From: Lapidilactobacillus concavus DSM 17758
GTDB taxonomy: Bacteria; Bacillota; Bacilli; Lactobacillales; Lactobacillaceae
DNA: 64,000 nt
Reading direction: 5' to 3'
NCBI RefSeq assembly: GCF_001435835.1
Contig: NZ_AZFX01000087.1
Location: 19,423-83,422, forward strand
Every line of letters starts with the position of its first letter. Position 1 is the first letter of the stretch. Shown piece after piece: positions 55,855 through 64,000 of the stretch. A program made the position numbers and the translations under genes. The notes under the pieces were generated by a model. It searched no databases. It saw only the letters and a program-made list of their open reading frames with translations, and had not been told where the DNA came from.

Positions 55855-58500
55855 CTATTTATTTTCTTGTAGTTCTGCCAAACGTTTCTCGACAGCAGCC
55901 TGCTGTTTCAAGTAATCGGCGCGTTTAGTCCGTTGCTCATCAACAACTTTTTCTGGTGCTTTAGCCACAAACTTCTCGTTATTTAACTTACGATCAATTC
56001 GAGCGACTTCATCGTCGAGCCGTTGAATTTCTTTTTGCAAGCGGGCAATTTCTTCATCGATATCAATCAATTCTGCTAACGGCACGGCAATCTCAACGTC
56101 TGGTGTGACAGCGGTCATGGCGAGTTTTGGCGATTTAACCTCTGGCCCAATAACTAAAGCTGTTGGGTTTAAGAAGCGTTCCAAGAACTCAAGGTTTTGA
56201 TTCAAGGTTGTTTCAATAGTTGTCGAGTTCGTCTTGATCAACACCTCGATAGATTTAGAAATTGGGGCGTTGGCTTGCGAACGAATATTACGAACACCAC
56301 GAATCACCTCAATAAGAGCATCCATCTGTGTCTGTGCATCTTCGTCTACAAAATCGGTCTGATATTCTGGATAACGAGCAACAGTCAATGAGTGACCAAT
56401 GTGCGGCATAGATAACCAAATTTTCTCGGTCACAAATGGCATAATGGGGTGCATTAAGCGTAAAATTTGGTCGAGAACATAGAGCAAGTTCTGACGCTTA
56501 GCCGTCTTGGCAGCTTCGTCCTCACCATTAAGAACTGCCTTACTCATTTCGATATACCAATCGCAGAAGTCATTCCAGATGAAGTTGTATAAAATACGAC
56601 CAGATTCACCGAATTCAAAACTATCATTCAAGCGAGTAACTTCAGCAATTGTGTCATTCAAGCGGCTCAAGATCCAGCGATCGGATAAATCAAGTCGTTC
56701 TTTTGCCGGTGTTTGATCAGTCGCTTCAATGTCACCAAGGTTCATGATCACAAAACGACTCGCATTCCAAATCTTGTTGATAAAATTCCAAGCCGAATCC
56801 ATTTTGTCGTAGCTGAAACGGGTATCCTGACCAGGCGTCGAACCGGTTGACAAGAACCAACGCAAGGCGTCTGCCCCATATTTCGCAATGACATCCATTG
56901 GATCAATCCCATTACCCAGTGACTTACTCATCTTGCGGCCCTGCTCGTCGCGAATCAGGCCATGAATCACAACGTTCTCAAAAGGACGCTTGCCGGTAAA
57001 CTTCAGGCTTTGGAAAATCATCCGCGAAACCCAGAAGAAGATGATGTCGTAACCGGTGACTAAGGTATTCGTTGGGAAATAACGTTTGAAGTCTTCTTGA
57101 TTCGTATCCGGCCAACCCATGGTCGAAAATGGCCACAGCGCGCTTGAGAACCAAGTATCCAGAACGTCTGTCTCTTGATGCCAGTTTTCTGCATCCTCAG
57201 GTGCTTCCATGCCAACATAAATTTCACCAGTTTGATTTTGGTACCAAGCTGGAATGCGATGACCCCACCACAATTGACGAGAAATTACCCAGTCATGTGC
57301 ATTTTCCATCCATTGCGTGAAAGTTTTTTCAAAGCGATCTGGCACAAAGTTAACTTTCTGATCGGTTTCCTGATTCTTCAACGCCATTTCTGCAAGTGGT
57401 TTCATCTTGACAAACCATTGTGTCGACAAGCGTGGTTCAACTTGGACACCAGAGCGCTCAGAATGGCCCACACTGTGCACGATCTTTTCAACACGTAGTA
57501 AGTAACCCTCGGCTTTTAAATCATCCACGATGGCTTTACGTGCTTCAAAACGGTCCATGCCAGCGTACTTGCCAGCCTTCTCATTCATCGTGCCATCATC
57601 ATTCATAATATTGATCCGCTCAAGATTATGGCGGTTACCCACCTCAAAGTCGTTAGGGTCATGCGCAGGGGTAATCTTGACTGCGCCAGTTCCGAAATCA
57701 ACATCGACATAATGATCTTCGATGATTGGAATCGTCCGATCGGTCAATGGCAACTTCACTTGCTTACCGACCATATCTTTGTAACGCTCATCACCAGGAT
57801 GAACTGCAATAGCCGTGTCGCCCAACATCGTTTCGGGACGTGTGGTGGCAATTTCAATTTCACCCGATCCATCCGCAAGTGGATAACGGACGTGGTAGAA
57901 ACCACCTTCATCATCTTGATGAAGCACTTCAATATCTGACAAGGCAGTTTGCAATTGTGGATCCCAGTTGATAATATACTCGCCGCGATAAATCAAGCCC
58001 TCTTCGTATAATTTCACGAAAACGGTGCGAACTGCCTTTGACAAGCCCTCATCTAGGGTAAAGCGTTCACGGCCATAGTCAAGCGACAACCCCATCTTGG
58101 CCCATTGTGACTTGATTGTTGCTGCGTATTCGTCTTTCCATGCCCAAACTTGTTCGACAAATTTTTCACGACCAAGTTGATGGCGGTCAATTCCTTGTGC
58201 TCGCAGCTTAGCCTCAACTTTAGCCTGTGTTGCGATTCCCGCGTGATCCATCCCGGGTAACCAAAGCACATCATAGCCTTGCATCCGCTTCTGACGAATG
58301 ATCATATCTTGTAAGGTCGTATCCCAAGCATGACCCAAATGCAATTTACCCGTCACATTAGGTGGTGGGATCACGATTGAATAAGGTTTTGCTTTTCTAT
58401 CACCACTGGGTTTGAAAACATCTTCGTCCAACCAAGTCTGGTATTGGCCAGCTTCGACAGACTGCGGATCGTATTTTGGTGCCATTTCTTCTTTTGCCAT
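55855..58500 (-). CDS. valS: Valyl-tRNA synthetase
   Basis: This 881-residue class I synthetase charges tRNA-Val and edits mischarged threonine. The HIGH-like motif is [12 protein letters not shown] near residue 53, the editing domain includes [18 protein letters not shown], the signature is [13 protein letters not shown] near residue 524, and the C-terminal coiled coil ([20 protein letters not shown]) is complete. The ATG at 58500 follows AAGGAGTGTTCAAG. A T-box leader precedes it. Confidence 0.98.
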   Translation of the reverse strand: MAKEEMAPKYDPQSVEAGQYQTWLDEDVFKPSGDRKAKPYSIVIPPPNVTGKLHLGHAWDTTLQDMIIRQKRMQGYDVLWLPGMDHAGIATQAKVEAKLRAQGIDRHQLGREKFVEQVWAWKDEYAATIKSQWAKMGLSLDYGRERFTLDEGLSKAVRTVFVKLYEEGLIYRGEYIINWDPQLQTALSDIEVLHQDDEGGFYHVRYPLADGSGEIEIATTRPETMLGDTAIAVHPGDERYKDMVGKQVKLPLTDRTIPIIEDHYVDVDFGTGAVKITPAHDPNDFEVGNRHNLERINIMNDDGTMNEKAGKYAGMDRFEARKAIVDDLKAEGYLLRVEKIVHSVGHSERSGVQVEPRLSTQWFVKMKPLAEMALKNQETDQKVNFVPDRFEKTFTQWMENAHDWVISRQLWWGHRIPAWYQNQTGEIYVGMEAPEDAENWHQETDVLDTWFSSALWPFSTMGWPDTNQEDFKRYFPTNTLVTGYDIIFFWVSRMIFQSLKFTGKRPFENVVIHGLIRDEQGRKMSKSLGNGIDPMDVIAKYGADALRWFLSTGSTPGQDTRFSYDKMDSAWNFINKIWNASRFVIMNLGDIEATDQTPAKERLDLSDRWILSRLNDTIAEVTRLNDSFEFGESGRILYNFIWNDFCDWYIEMSKAVLNGEDEAAKTAKRQNLLYVLDQILRLMHPIMPFVTEKIWLSMPHIGHSLTVARYPEYQTDFVDEDAQTQMDALIEVIRGVRNIRSQANAPISKSIEVLIKTNSTTIETTLNQNLEFLERFLNPTALVIGPEVKSPKLAMTAVTPDVEIAVPLAELIDIDEEIARLQKEIQRLDDEVARIDRKLNNEKFVAKAPEKVVDEQRTKRADYLKQQAAVEKRLAELQENK

Positions 58501-58544
58501 CTTGAACACTCCTTTTCATCAACAACACTGATTAACGACATAAA

Positions 58545-58770
58545 AAAATCGTCCTATTCACATAGGACGATTAACTCGCGGTACCACCTAAATTGAAATT
58601 GCATCACTAAGGACCAACTTCCAACTCAACACGATAACGGCATGAACCGGCGATAATTACTTAATTTCATCAGCGCAACTCACAAGCTACTCATCGACCG
58701 CCGTTTGAAAGCTTCACACTGAATGCTTCCTCACTGAAAAACAGACGCTCAATTCCTCTTGATCAAGGTT
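58545..58770 (-). ncRNA. T-box leader of valS
   Basis: The minus strand has AGGTGGTACCGCGAG (about 58575-58589), the T-box sequence, then the terminator ATCGTCCTAT-GTGA-ATAGGACGAT with T7 (58545-58568). Stem I landmarks GATGAGTAGCTTGTGAG are visible further upstream. The Val specifier cannot be placed with certainty. The 58501-58849 gap contains this leader and its promoter. Confidence 0.9.
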
Positions 58771-58779
58771 ATTAATGCT

Positions 58780-58808
58780 ATGGTAGCCTAGAACTTCAAC
58801 TTCGTCAA
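58780..58808 (-). promoter_or_regulatory. Promoter of the valS leader
   Basis: TTGACG (58803-58808) and TACCAT (58780-58785) are 17 bp apart, just upstream of the T-box leader. Confidence 0.7.
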
Positions 58809-58849
58809 GTCACGGAATACCACGTTGATGACATTTTTTCAAAATTGAT

Positions 58850-59482
58850 CTAACTCAATTCAGCAAGTAATAACAAGTTTTGGACTTCGCTTGTGAGATC
58901 AAGATAGCGGACGTGAACCGATTCTGGAACGTGAACCGGTTCCGGTGCAAAACTCAAAATCGATGTCACGCCAAACATCACCAACTGATCCACAACTTCT
59001 TGCAACGCATGGCTCGGCACAGTTGAAATAACGCCTTTAATCTGCTTGGCTTTCAAATCGTCTTCTAGATCAGCCAACGCTTGAATTGGGACTTCATTGA
59101 TTATTCCACCAATCACGGCTGGATCAACATCATAAGCCGCGACGATCTCCAAATTCGGATTGCGGCGAAAGTTGTTGATCAACAGCGCCCGGCCAAGGTT
59201 GCCGACACCTATTAAGGCCAATCCTTGGGTGTGGTTAACCTCTAAAATCGTCCCAAAAATTTCAATTAAGTGGGCGATATCGTAACCATAACCGCTTTTA
59301 CCCAAATCGCCAAAGTAGGAAAAATCCCGTCGAATTGTTGTGGCTTCAAGATGAATGATTCGACCCAACTGCGCAGATTTGATTCGTAAATACCCCGCGT
59401 CTGCCAAATTGCAAAGGGTGCGATAATAAATCGGTAAGCGTTCCAAACTCATGCGTGGAATTTTTTTATTTTGCGGTGTCAT
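58850..59482 (-). CDS. rex: Redox-sensing repressor Rex
   Basis: The 210-residue protein senses the NADH/NAD ratio and represses fermentation and respiration genes. The N-terminal winged helix contains ATTIRRDFSYFGDLGKSGYGYD, with RRDFSYFG as landmark, and the Rossmann domain starts with LIGVGNLGRALL near residue 92. FAPEPVHVPESV near the end is typical of the domain-swapped helix region. The ATG follows GAGGTAAATTGCG. It is monocistronic. Confidence 0.96.
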   Translation of the reverse strand: MTPQNKKIPRMSLERLPIYYRTLCNLADAGYLRIKSAQLGRIIHLEATTIRRDFSYFGDLGKSGYGYDIAHLIEIFGTILEVNHTQGLALIGVGNLGRALLINNFRRNPNLEIVAAYDVDPAVIGGIINEVPIQALADLEDDLKAKQIKGVISTVPSHALQEVVDQLVMFGVTSILSFAPEPVHVPESVHVRYLDLTSEVQNLLLLAELS

Positions 59483-59500
59483 CGCAATTTACCTCATTTT

Positions 59501-59532
59501 TTGTTAATCAAATCACATTTACATGATAACAA
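59501..59532. promoter_or_regulatory. Inverted repeat upstream of rex
   Basis: TTGTTAATCA (59501-59510) and TGATAACAA (59524-59532) form an imperfect inverted repeat 19 bp upstream of the rex start. It shares the TTGT/ACAA ends of Rex operators, but the spacer is longer than in the consensus TTGTGAANNNNTTCACAA. Autoregulation is possible but unproven. Confidence 0.35.
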
Positions 59533-59624
59533 ATAAAGCGCTTTTTTGCAAGAGTCTCGCCATATCATCGAATCGTCCTCATTTAATAGCATTGCCCGTG
59601 ACTTGTTTTTGATCGGCCAGACAC

Positions 59625-59653
59625 AAAAAGCACACTTGCCGAAGCAAATGTGC
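59625..59653 (-). terminator. Intrinsic terminator after thiI
   Basis: On the minus strand AGCACATTTGC-TTCG-GCAAGTGTGCT forms a stem with a TTCG tetraloop, followed by TTTTT, about 45 bp after the thiI stop. Confidence 0.85.
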
Positions 59654-59695
59654 TCACTTAAGATCTGATCCACTGAATAATCAGCTCATGAAAGA

Positions 59696-60913
59696 CTAGA
59701 GTACCGATTGAATATCAATTTGATCCGTGGTTAAAAACTCGTCATGACTGCGAATTTCGGTGACTTTAACACCGGCTAACGAACGTGCCATCAGCGCCTC
59801 ACCGTCTAGTTGCGATTCATAGAAACGTGCCTTTTCAAGATTAGGTTTTGTCTTTGGACGTGGTGGTGCAAAAATGGTACAGCAATCTTCAAATGGCAGG
59901 ATCGATAAATCAAACGTATCGATCTTTTCAGCAATCGAAATGATTTCAGTCTTGTCCATCGTGGCAACTGGACGAATAATCGGCATCGAAGTCACATCGT
60001 TAATAGCAACCATACTTTCCAACGTTTGCGAAGCAACTTGACCAACAGATTCACCGTTAAAAATTGCTAAACCTTGACGCTGTTCAGCCAATTTAACGGC
60101 TAAGCGCAACATGAAACGGCGCTGAACGGTCATTAAATAACCTTCAGGAACCGTACGTTTAACTTCTTCCTGGATCTCCGTGAAAGGAACCTCGATAAAT
60201 TTGATTGTGCCACAATAAGGTGCTAACTTGGCAGTCAGCTGTTTTGCTTTCGCAAGGGCACGCTCAGACGTATACGGTGGGCTAAAGAAATGAACCATTT
60301 CAATCTCGACACCGCGTTTCATTGCCAGATACCCGGCGACTGGTGAATCAATTCCACCAGACAACATCAACATGGCTTTACCTGCTGTTCCCACAGGTAA
60401 GCCACCAGCACCTTTGATCGTCTGACTGGATAGATAAATACCATCACGGCGAACTTCTACCCGCAATGTCACATCGGGATGCTTCATTTTTGCAGTCAAG
60501 CCAGGAATATGGTCATAAATATAATCCCCCAACAAGAGGTTGATCTGATTTGTATCCAGTTCAAATTCATGATCCGAACGGCGCGTATCAATTTTAAAGG
60601 TCTTAGCCACTGGTACTAGCTCCTGCATCATTTCCAAGGCAGTTTGCTTCAATGTCTCGACATCTTTAGCAATTTTAAGACTGGGCGAGAAGTTCTGAAT
60701 TCCGAATACCATCGATAATTTCTCGATCACGGCATCTGAATCTGTGCCATTCAAGGCAATATGCATTCGATCGCGTTTTGGATAAATGTGAAGGTCAGGG
60801 AAAGCAGCCAATGCCTTCGTCACATTCCCATTTAAACGGCCGATAAATTCACGGCGATTCTTACCCTTAGTAGATAGTTCGCCATATCGTACCGTAATTT
60901 CTGTATATTTCAT
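59696..60913 (-). CDS. thiI: tRNA 4-thiouridine synthetase ThiI
   Basis: The 405-residue enzyme makes 4-thiouridine at position 8 of tRNA. An N-terminal ferredoxin-like part ([20 protein letters not shown]) and THUMP domain are followed by the PP-loop [20 protein letters not shown] near residue 183. It lacks the C-terminal rhodanese domain of the Escherichia protein, as in Bacillus, where a dedicated cysteine desulfurase delivers sulfur directly. That partner gene lies 70 bp upstream. Confidence 0.96.
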   Translation of the reverse strand: MKYTEITVRYGELSTKGKNRREFIGRLNGNVTKALAAFPDLHIYPKRDRMHIALNGTDSDAVIEKLSMVFGIQNFSPSLKIAKDVETLKQTALEMMQELVPVAKTFKIDTRRSDHEFELDTNQINLLLGDYIYDHIPGLTAKMKHPDVTLRVEVRRDGIYLSSQTIKGAGGLPVGTAGKAMLMLSGGIDSPVAGYLAMKRGVEIEMVHFFSPPYTSERALAKAKQLTAKLAPYCGTIKFIEVPFTEIQEEVKRTVPEGYLMTVQRRFMLRLAVKLAEQRQGLAIFNGESVGQVASQTLESMVAINDVTSMPIIRPVATMDKTEIISIAEKIDTFDLSILPFEDCCTIFAPPRPKTKPNLEKARFYESQLDGEALMARSLAGVKVTEIRSHDEFLTTDQIDIQSVL

Positions 60914-60983
60914 TCAATTCTACTCCTTTGATAAGACTCAAATGACCTGCGTTTAGCTAATCATTAGCAATCAGTTTGTCAAT

Positions 60984-62135
60984 CTAGCGGCCGTTCATAT
61001 GTTGAAAGCGTTGATACACCTTGGGGAAAATCTTTATAAATTGTTCCACTTCAGCCTCAGTATTGGCATCATCTAAGCTGATTCGGACTGCACTCGTTGC
61101 TAATTTTTCTGGAATTTGCATCGCTTTTAGCGTCCCAGATTCCACGCCTGAACGCGATGAACAAGCACTCGTTGTCGAGAGATAAATATCTTCCGCCTCC
61201 GACGCGTGAACAGTCGTTTCACCACGAACCCCTCTCAGTGCAAAACAAAGAATATGTGGCGCAAAATCAGGTGTCACCGGCGAAAAAATCGTGATATCAG
61301 GTAACGCACTTAAAAAATCGACCAGTTTTTGCTTTAGCGCTAACTCATGAGCAGCTTTGCTTGCCTCATCAGTCAATGCGAGTCGTAGCGCTTTGCTCAT
61401 TGCGGCGATTGCAGGCGTGTTTTCGGTACCGCTTCGACGATCTTGCTCTTGACCGCCACCCGTGATCAACGTTTCCAATTGGCGACCTCGTTTAGCATAA
61501 ATAAAACCAACTCCGCGAGGACCGTGGAATTTATGAGCGGAAAAGGTCGCAAAATCTACACGCTCCGGCAAGACACGCGACCAAAGATTTTTACCCACAC
61601 TTTGAACCGCATCGACGTGAAAATGAATCGTTGGGTATTGTGTTAAGATCTTGGCGATTGCTTCAATTGGTTGGATCGACCCAATCTCATTATTGACTGC
61701 CATCACCGACACCAAAACGGTATCCGGTCGAATCGCCGCTGCCACAGATTCTGGTGTAACGAAGCCCGCCTTGTTGACTGGCAAATAGGTGACCTCCCAG
61801 CCCATTTTTTCTAGTTGGCGTGCAGAGTTTAGCACTGCGGGATGTTCAATCGCGGAAACAATGAGGTGACGTCCAAATTCACGTTTAGCAAGCGCCGTTC
61901 CCTTGATGACCCAGTTATCGCCTTCTGTACCACCACTTGTAAAATAAATCTCATCGGGCTGACATTTAACTAAATCAGCAATTTGTTGGCGTGCAGACTG
62001 CAACATCTGTAACGCACGATCACCTAGATGATGTAAACTCGACGGATTACCCCAAAACTCGTTGGCGACGGTTTGGTAGGTTTGCAAAACCGCGGGATCG
62101 ATTTTTGTTGTGGCACTATTATCAAAATAAATCAA
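60984..62135 (-). CDS. Cysteine desulfurase, ThiI-associated (NifZ-like)
   Basis: This 383-residue PLP enzyme belongs to the NifS/IscS class. The PLP lysine is in TFSAHKFHGPRGVGF near residue 200 and the catalytic cysteine is in TTSACSSRSGVESG near residue 322. HVDAVQSVGK binds the cofactor. Its place directly before thiI matches NifZ-ThiI of Bacillus subtilis, so 4-thiouridine synthesis is the likely use. The TTG at 62135 follows AAGGAG and gives the family start MIYFDNSATT. A longer frame from 62159 has no site. Confidence 0.93.
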   Translation of the reverse strand: MIYFDNSATTKIDPAVLQTYQTVANEFWGNPSSLHHLGDRALQMLQSARQQIADLVKCQPDEIYFTSGGTEGDNWVIKGTALAKREFGRHLIVSAIEHPAVLNSARQLEKMGWEVTYLPVNKAGFVTPESVAAAIRPDTVLVSVMAVNNEIGSIQPIEAIAKILTQYPTIHFHVDAVQSVGKNLWSRVLPERVDFATFSAHKFHGPRGVGFIYAKRGRQLETLITGGGQEQDRRSGTENTPAIAAMSKALRLALTDEASKAAHELALKQKLVDFLSALPDITIFSPVTPDFAPHILCFALRGVRGETTVHASEAEDIYLSTTSACSSRSGVESGTLKAMQIPEKLATSAVRISLDDANTEAEVEQFIKIFPKVYQRFQHMNGR

Positions 62136-62232
62136 ACCGAAGACTCCTTCAAAATTCAATGCAAGACGCTTAGCTGACGACTAACGCAACCATAAGGAAA
62201 CCAGCTGAGGTTTGCGTTCAGTATTTTTGTAC

Positions 62233-62260
62233 ATTTTAACATTGTACCATGCAAAAACAA
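62233..62260 (-). promoter_or_regulatory. Promoter of the cysteine desulfurase-thiI unit
   Basis: TTGTTT (62255-62260) and TAAAAT (62233-62238) are 16 bp apart and about 100 bp upstream of the desulfurase start. An overlapping TACAAT offers an alternative -10. Confidence 0.5.
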
Positions 62261-62359
62261 TTTTGTTTATTTTGCACGATCGATGTCACATAAATTATTT
62301 TGAGATTCAAGTTAAATTCACCTGGCCTGAGTGATTCCAAAGTGTGTCAGCTCCAAAAT

Positions 62360-62387
62360 AAAAACCTTATCGGCATCGATAAGGTTT
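62360..62387 (-). terminator. Intrinsic terminator after ezrA
   Basis: On the minus strand AACCTTATCG-ATGC-CGATAAGGTT is a perfect 10-bp stem followed by a T-rich tail, 28 bp after the ezrA stop. Confidence 0.85.
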
Positions 62388-62414
62388 GACGTTAGTTACG
62401 ATTCGATTGAGACG

Positions 62415-64000
62415 TTACGCTTTTGTCTCGGGTTCAGTTTCGATCACGGATTGATCTGTTGCATCTTCAGAGTTGTAGTACAACGATTCAATTCGTTTGA
62501 AGGAGCCTGGCTCAACTTGATCGAGTGCAGTCGCAATCGTGTCGAGCGCTTGCTGATAGTTATGATCTTCGGTGTAAATTCGTTTAGCTTCTGCAGCTGC
62601 ACCAGCTAAAGCTTCGTTACCGTAAGTATAACGGTTTGCATATTGCAAGGCTTGCTCCGTCAAGATAGCTGCGTCTTTCATATCCTTGGCTTTTTGTGTC
62701 AGTGTATTAAGATCCTCTTGGGTCATAATCAACTGCTTGGTGATATCTTCGATGTTAATTTGAACTTGATTTAAATTATCGTCCAGCTTAGCCACCTCTT
62801 CGCGAACCATGGTAAAGTAATCCACAAAATCCTTGGGTACGCCAGGCAAATTAGCTTGTTCAACTTCTCGCTGAATATCTTTTAGATCAATTTCAAATTG
62901 GGTCACACCCTGTTTTGCAACACGCTCACCTTCGAATAACCCAGAAACACTATCATTGATCTGATATTGTTTCTGTTCGAGTTCGCCCAAACGCTTCGCA
63001 ATTGCTTCAAAACTATCAAACGTTGCCGTGTAGACGGCTTGGTGGTCAGCGATTTCTTGAACTCGGCGATCATATTCTTTTTGCATATCTGCGATTTCTG
63101 ATTGCATCTGCCGTGCGTCGTCTAATTCATTATGAGTTAACACGTAGCTCTGATTCAAATGATCTAAGGACATGATCAGGTTCGTAATTTGAACACTCGA
63201 ATGATTCAAGTATTCTGAAGCTTCCTTTTGAATGGCCGCGACTTTCTTCTTGGCTTCCAATTCATCTTGCAGACGCTGATATAAATCATCGATCGACTTG
63301 ACAATGCTCTTGTTATTTTGTTCGACCACTTGTAATTCAAGCTTGCTCAATGCCGTCAGCGTCACCGCAATCTTATTATGAACCATGGCAATACTTTCCA
63401 GAATTCCCGGCTCGCCAAAACTGTAATGTTCTGTCCGCATTTTTTCGAAGTACTGCTTAATTTCTGACAATTGATCAGGAAATTCAGTCACTAATTCATG
63501 GTAACGTGGTGGAATCCGTTTAAGAATATCTGACAGAATATTTAATTTCTTGGCGATGTCAGCTAAAACTTTCTTTGCTTCTAAATGATCGCCAGCACTA
63601 GTCAACTTACGAATCGTTTCAAATTGCTTATCCACATCACTCAAGCGATCTTCAAACTCATCAACTGAGTCACCATAATCAAACGATTTCGTCAATACTT
63701 CTTTGCGCATCGCGCGATACTGCGATGACAACTTTTCGCCCTGAACTTTATTTTGCTCACTGCTCTTGACGAGTTGATCCAAAGAGTCGATGACATCTTG
63801 ACTATCTGACTGCATCTCCTTCAGTTGTTCACGGGAAGCATTGATGCGTTTTTTTGAGGTGAAAATTTTGAAATTTTGATTGGCTTTTTCGGCATCAAAG
63901 ACACTTTGATAGAGCTGACCAAACTTGTTGTTGATCAGATCATAATAGGCACCTCGCCATTTTTCAAGACTCTTGTGACTCTCACCAGTTAAATTCATCG
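62415..64000 (-). CDS. ezrA: Septation ring regulator EzrA, 5' end outside window
   Basis: About 528 codons of a coiled-coil protein run off the window edge. Spectrin-like helices are visible throughout, with SEQNKVQGEKLSSQYRAMRKEV, LPGVPKDFVDYFTMV and the near-terminal ANRYTYGNEALAGAAAEAKRI-type segment (landmark ANRYTYGNE) typical of EzrA. The full protein is about 570 residues, so the missing part is the N-terminal membrane helix and a short linker. The Met at 63998 is internal. EzrA controls Z-ring number and links division with wall synthesis. Confidence 0.93.
   Translation of the reverse strand, partial: MNLTGESHKSLEKWRGAYYDLINNKFGQLYQSVFDAEKANQNFKIFTSKKRINASREQLKEMQSDSQDVIDSLDQLVKSSEQNKVQGEKLSSQYRAMRKEVLTKSFDYGDSVDEFEDRLSDVDKQFETIRKLTSAGDHLEAKKVLADIAKKLNILSDILKRIPPRYHELVTEFPDQLSEIKQYFEKMRTEHYSFGEPGILESIAMVHNKIAVTLTALSKLELQVVEQNNKSIVKSIDDLYQRLQDELEAKKKVAAIQKEASEYLNHSSVQITNLIMSLDHLNQSYVLTHNELDDARQMQSEIADMQKEYDRRVQEIADHQAVYTATFDSFEAIAKRLGELEQKQYQINDSVSGLFEGERVAKQGVTQFEIDLKDIQREVEQANLPGVPKDFVDYFTMVREEVAKLDDNLNQVQINIEDITKQLIMTQEDLNTLTQKAKDMKDAAILTEQALQYANRYTYGNEALAGAAAEAKRIYTEDHNYQQALDTIATALDQVEPGSFKRIESLYYNSEDATDQSVIETEPETKA

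Overview
The window looks like a chromosomal segment of a mid-GC, low-copy-repeat member of the Lactobacillales, most likely the Lactobacillaceae. This rests on gene content and order: a complete division and cell-wall (dcw) cluster running mraZ to divIVA, the valS-folC-radC-mreBCD-minCD block, RNase J behind rpoY, and lactobacillus-type small families (DUF1831, DUF3397, DUF4044, DUF915). The genus cannot be fixed from sequence reading alone. Almost all genes lie on the minus strand. No rRNA, tRNA, CRISPR array, prophage or transposase was seen.

Positions 1-9,500 are accessory and partly decaying. They hold a dead two-gene ABC transporter (ochre codon inside the ATPase signature, frameshift in the permease), a broken PepO-type metallopeptidase, a RibD-like reductase, phosphoglucomutase, a tiny membrane protein in an AT-rich patch and a purine permease. 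Several long, imperfectly palindromic repeat elements lie between them. Positions 9,700-16,750 carry an orphan FetA-like ATPase, rpoY-rnjA, a diacylglycerol kinase, a DUF915 hydrolase and a PTS EIIC gene whose 5' end is cut off exactly where a palindromic repeat begins.

Positions 16,766-25,450 are a housekeeping run on the minus strand: nudF, a small membrane protein, mtnN, a cysteine desulfurase, DUF1831, mnmA, a phosphatase, a TPR protein and recD2. They serve nucleotide-sugar clean-up, SAM by-product recycling, tRNA thiolation and DNA repair. An xpaC-telA pair on the plus strand separates this from ileS.

Positions 28,000-45,000 form the dcw cluster: mraZ, rsmH, ftsL, pbp2X, mraY, murD, murG, divIB, ftsA, ftsZ, sepF, ylmG, ylmH, divIVA and T-box-controlled ileS. 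A four-repeat GTGG array at exact 10-bp spacing upstream of mraZ is a good candidate MraZ operator. Next come DUF3397, an unlisted 38-residue DUF4044 gene, TPP-riboswitch-controlled thiT, and a T-box-controlled amino-acid ABC operon whose permease gene has two nonsense codons.

Positions 49,400-64,000 hold minD (with an unusual 70-residue linker before its membrane anchor), minC, mreD, mreC, mreB, radC, folC, T-box-controlled valS, rex, thiI with its own cysteine desulfurase, and the 3' part of ezrA. The least explained material is the set of structured repeats. At least two families with nested stems are present. All five definite copies lie 19-41 bp downstream of a minus-strand gene, one copy sits in the tip of another hairpin, and one marks the truncation point of a gene.
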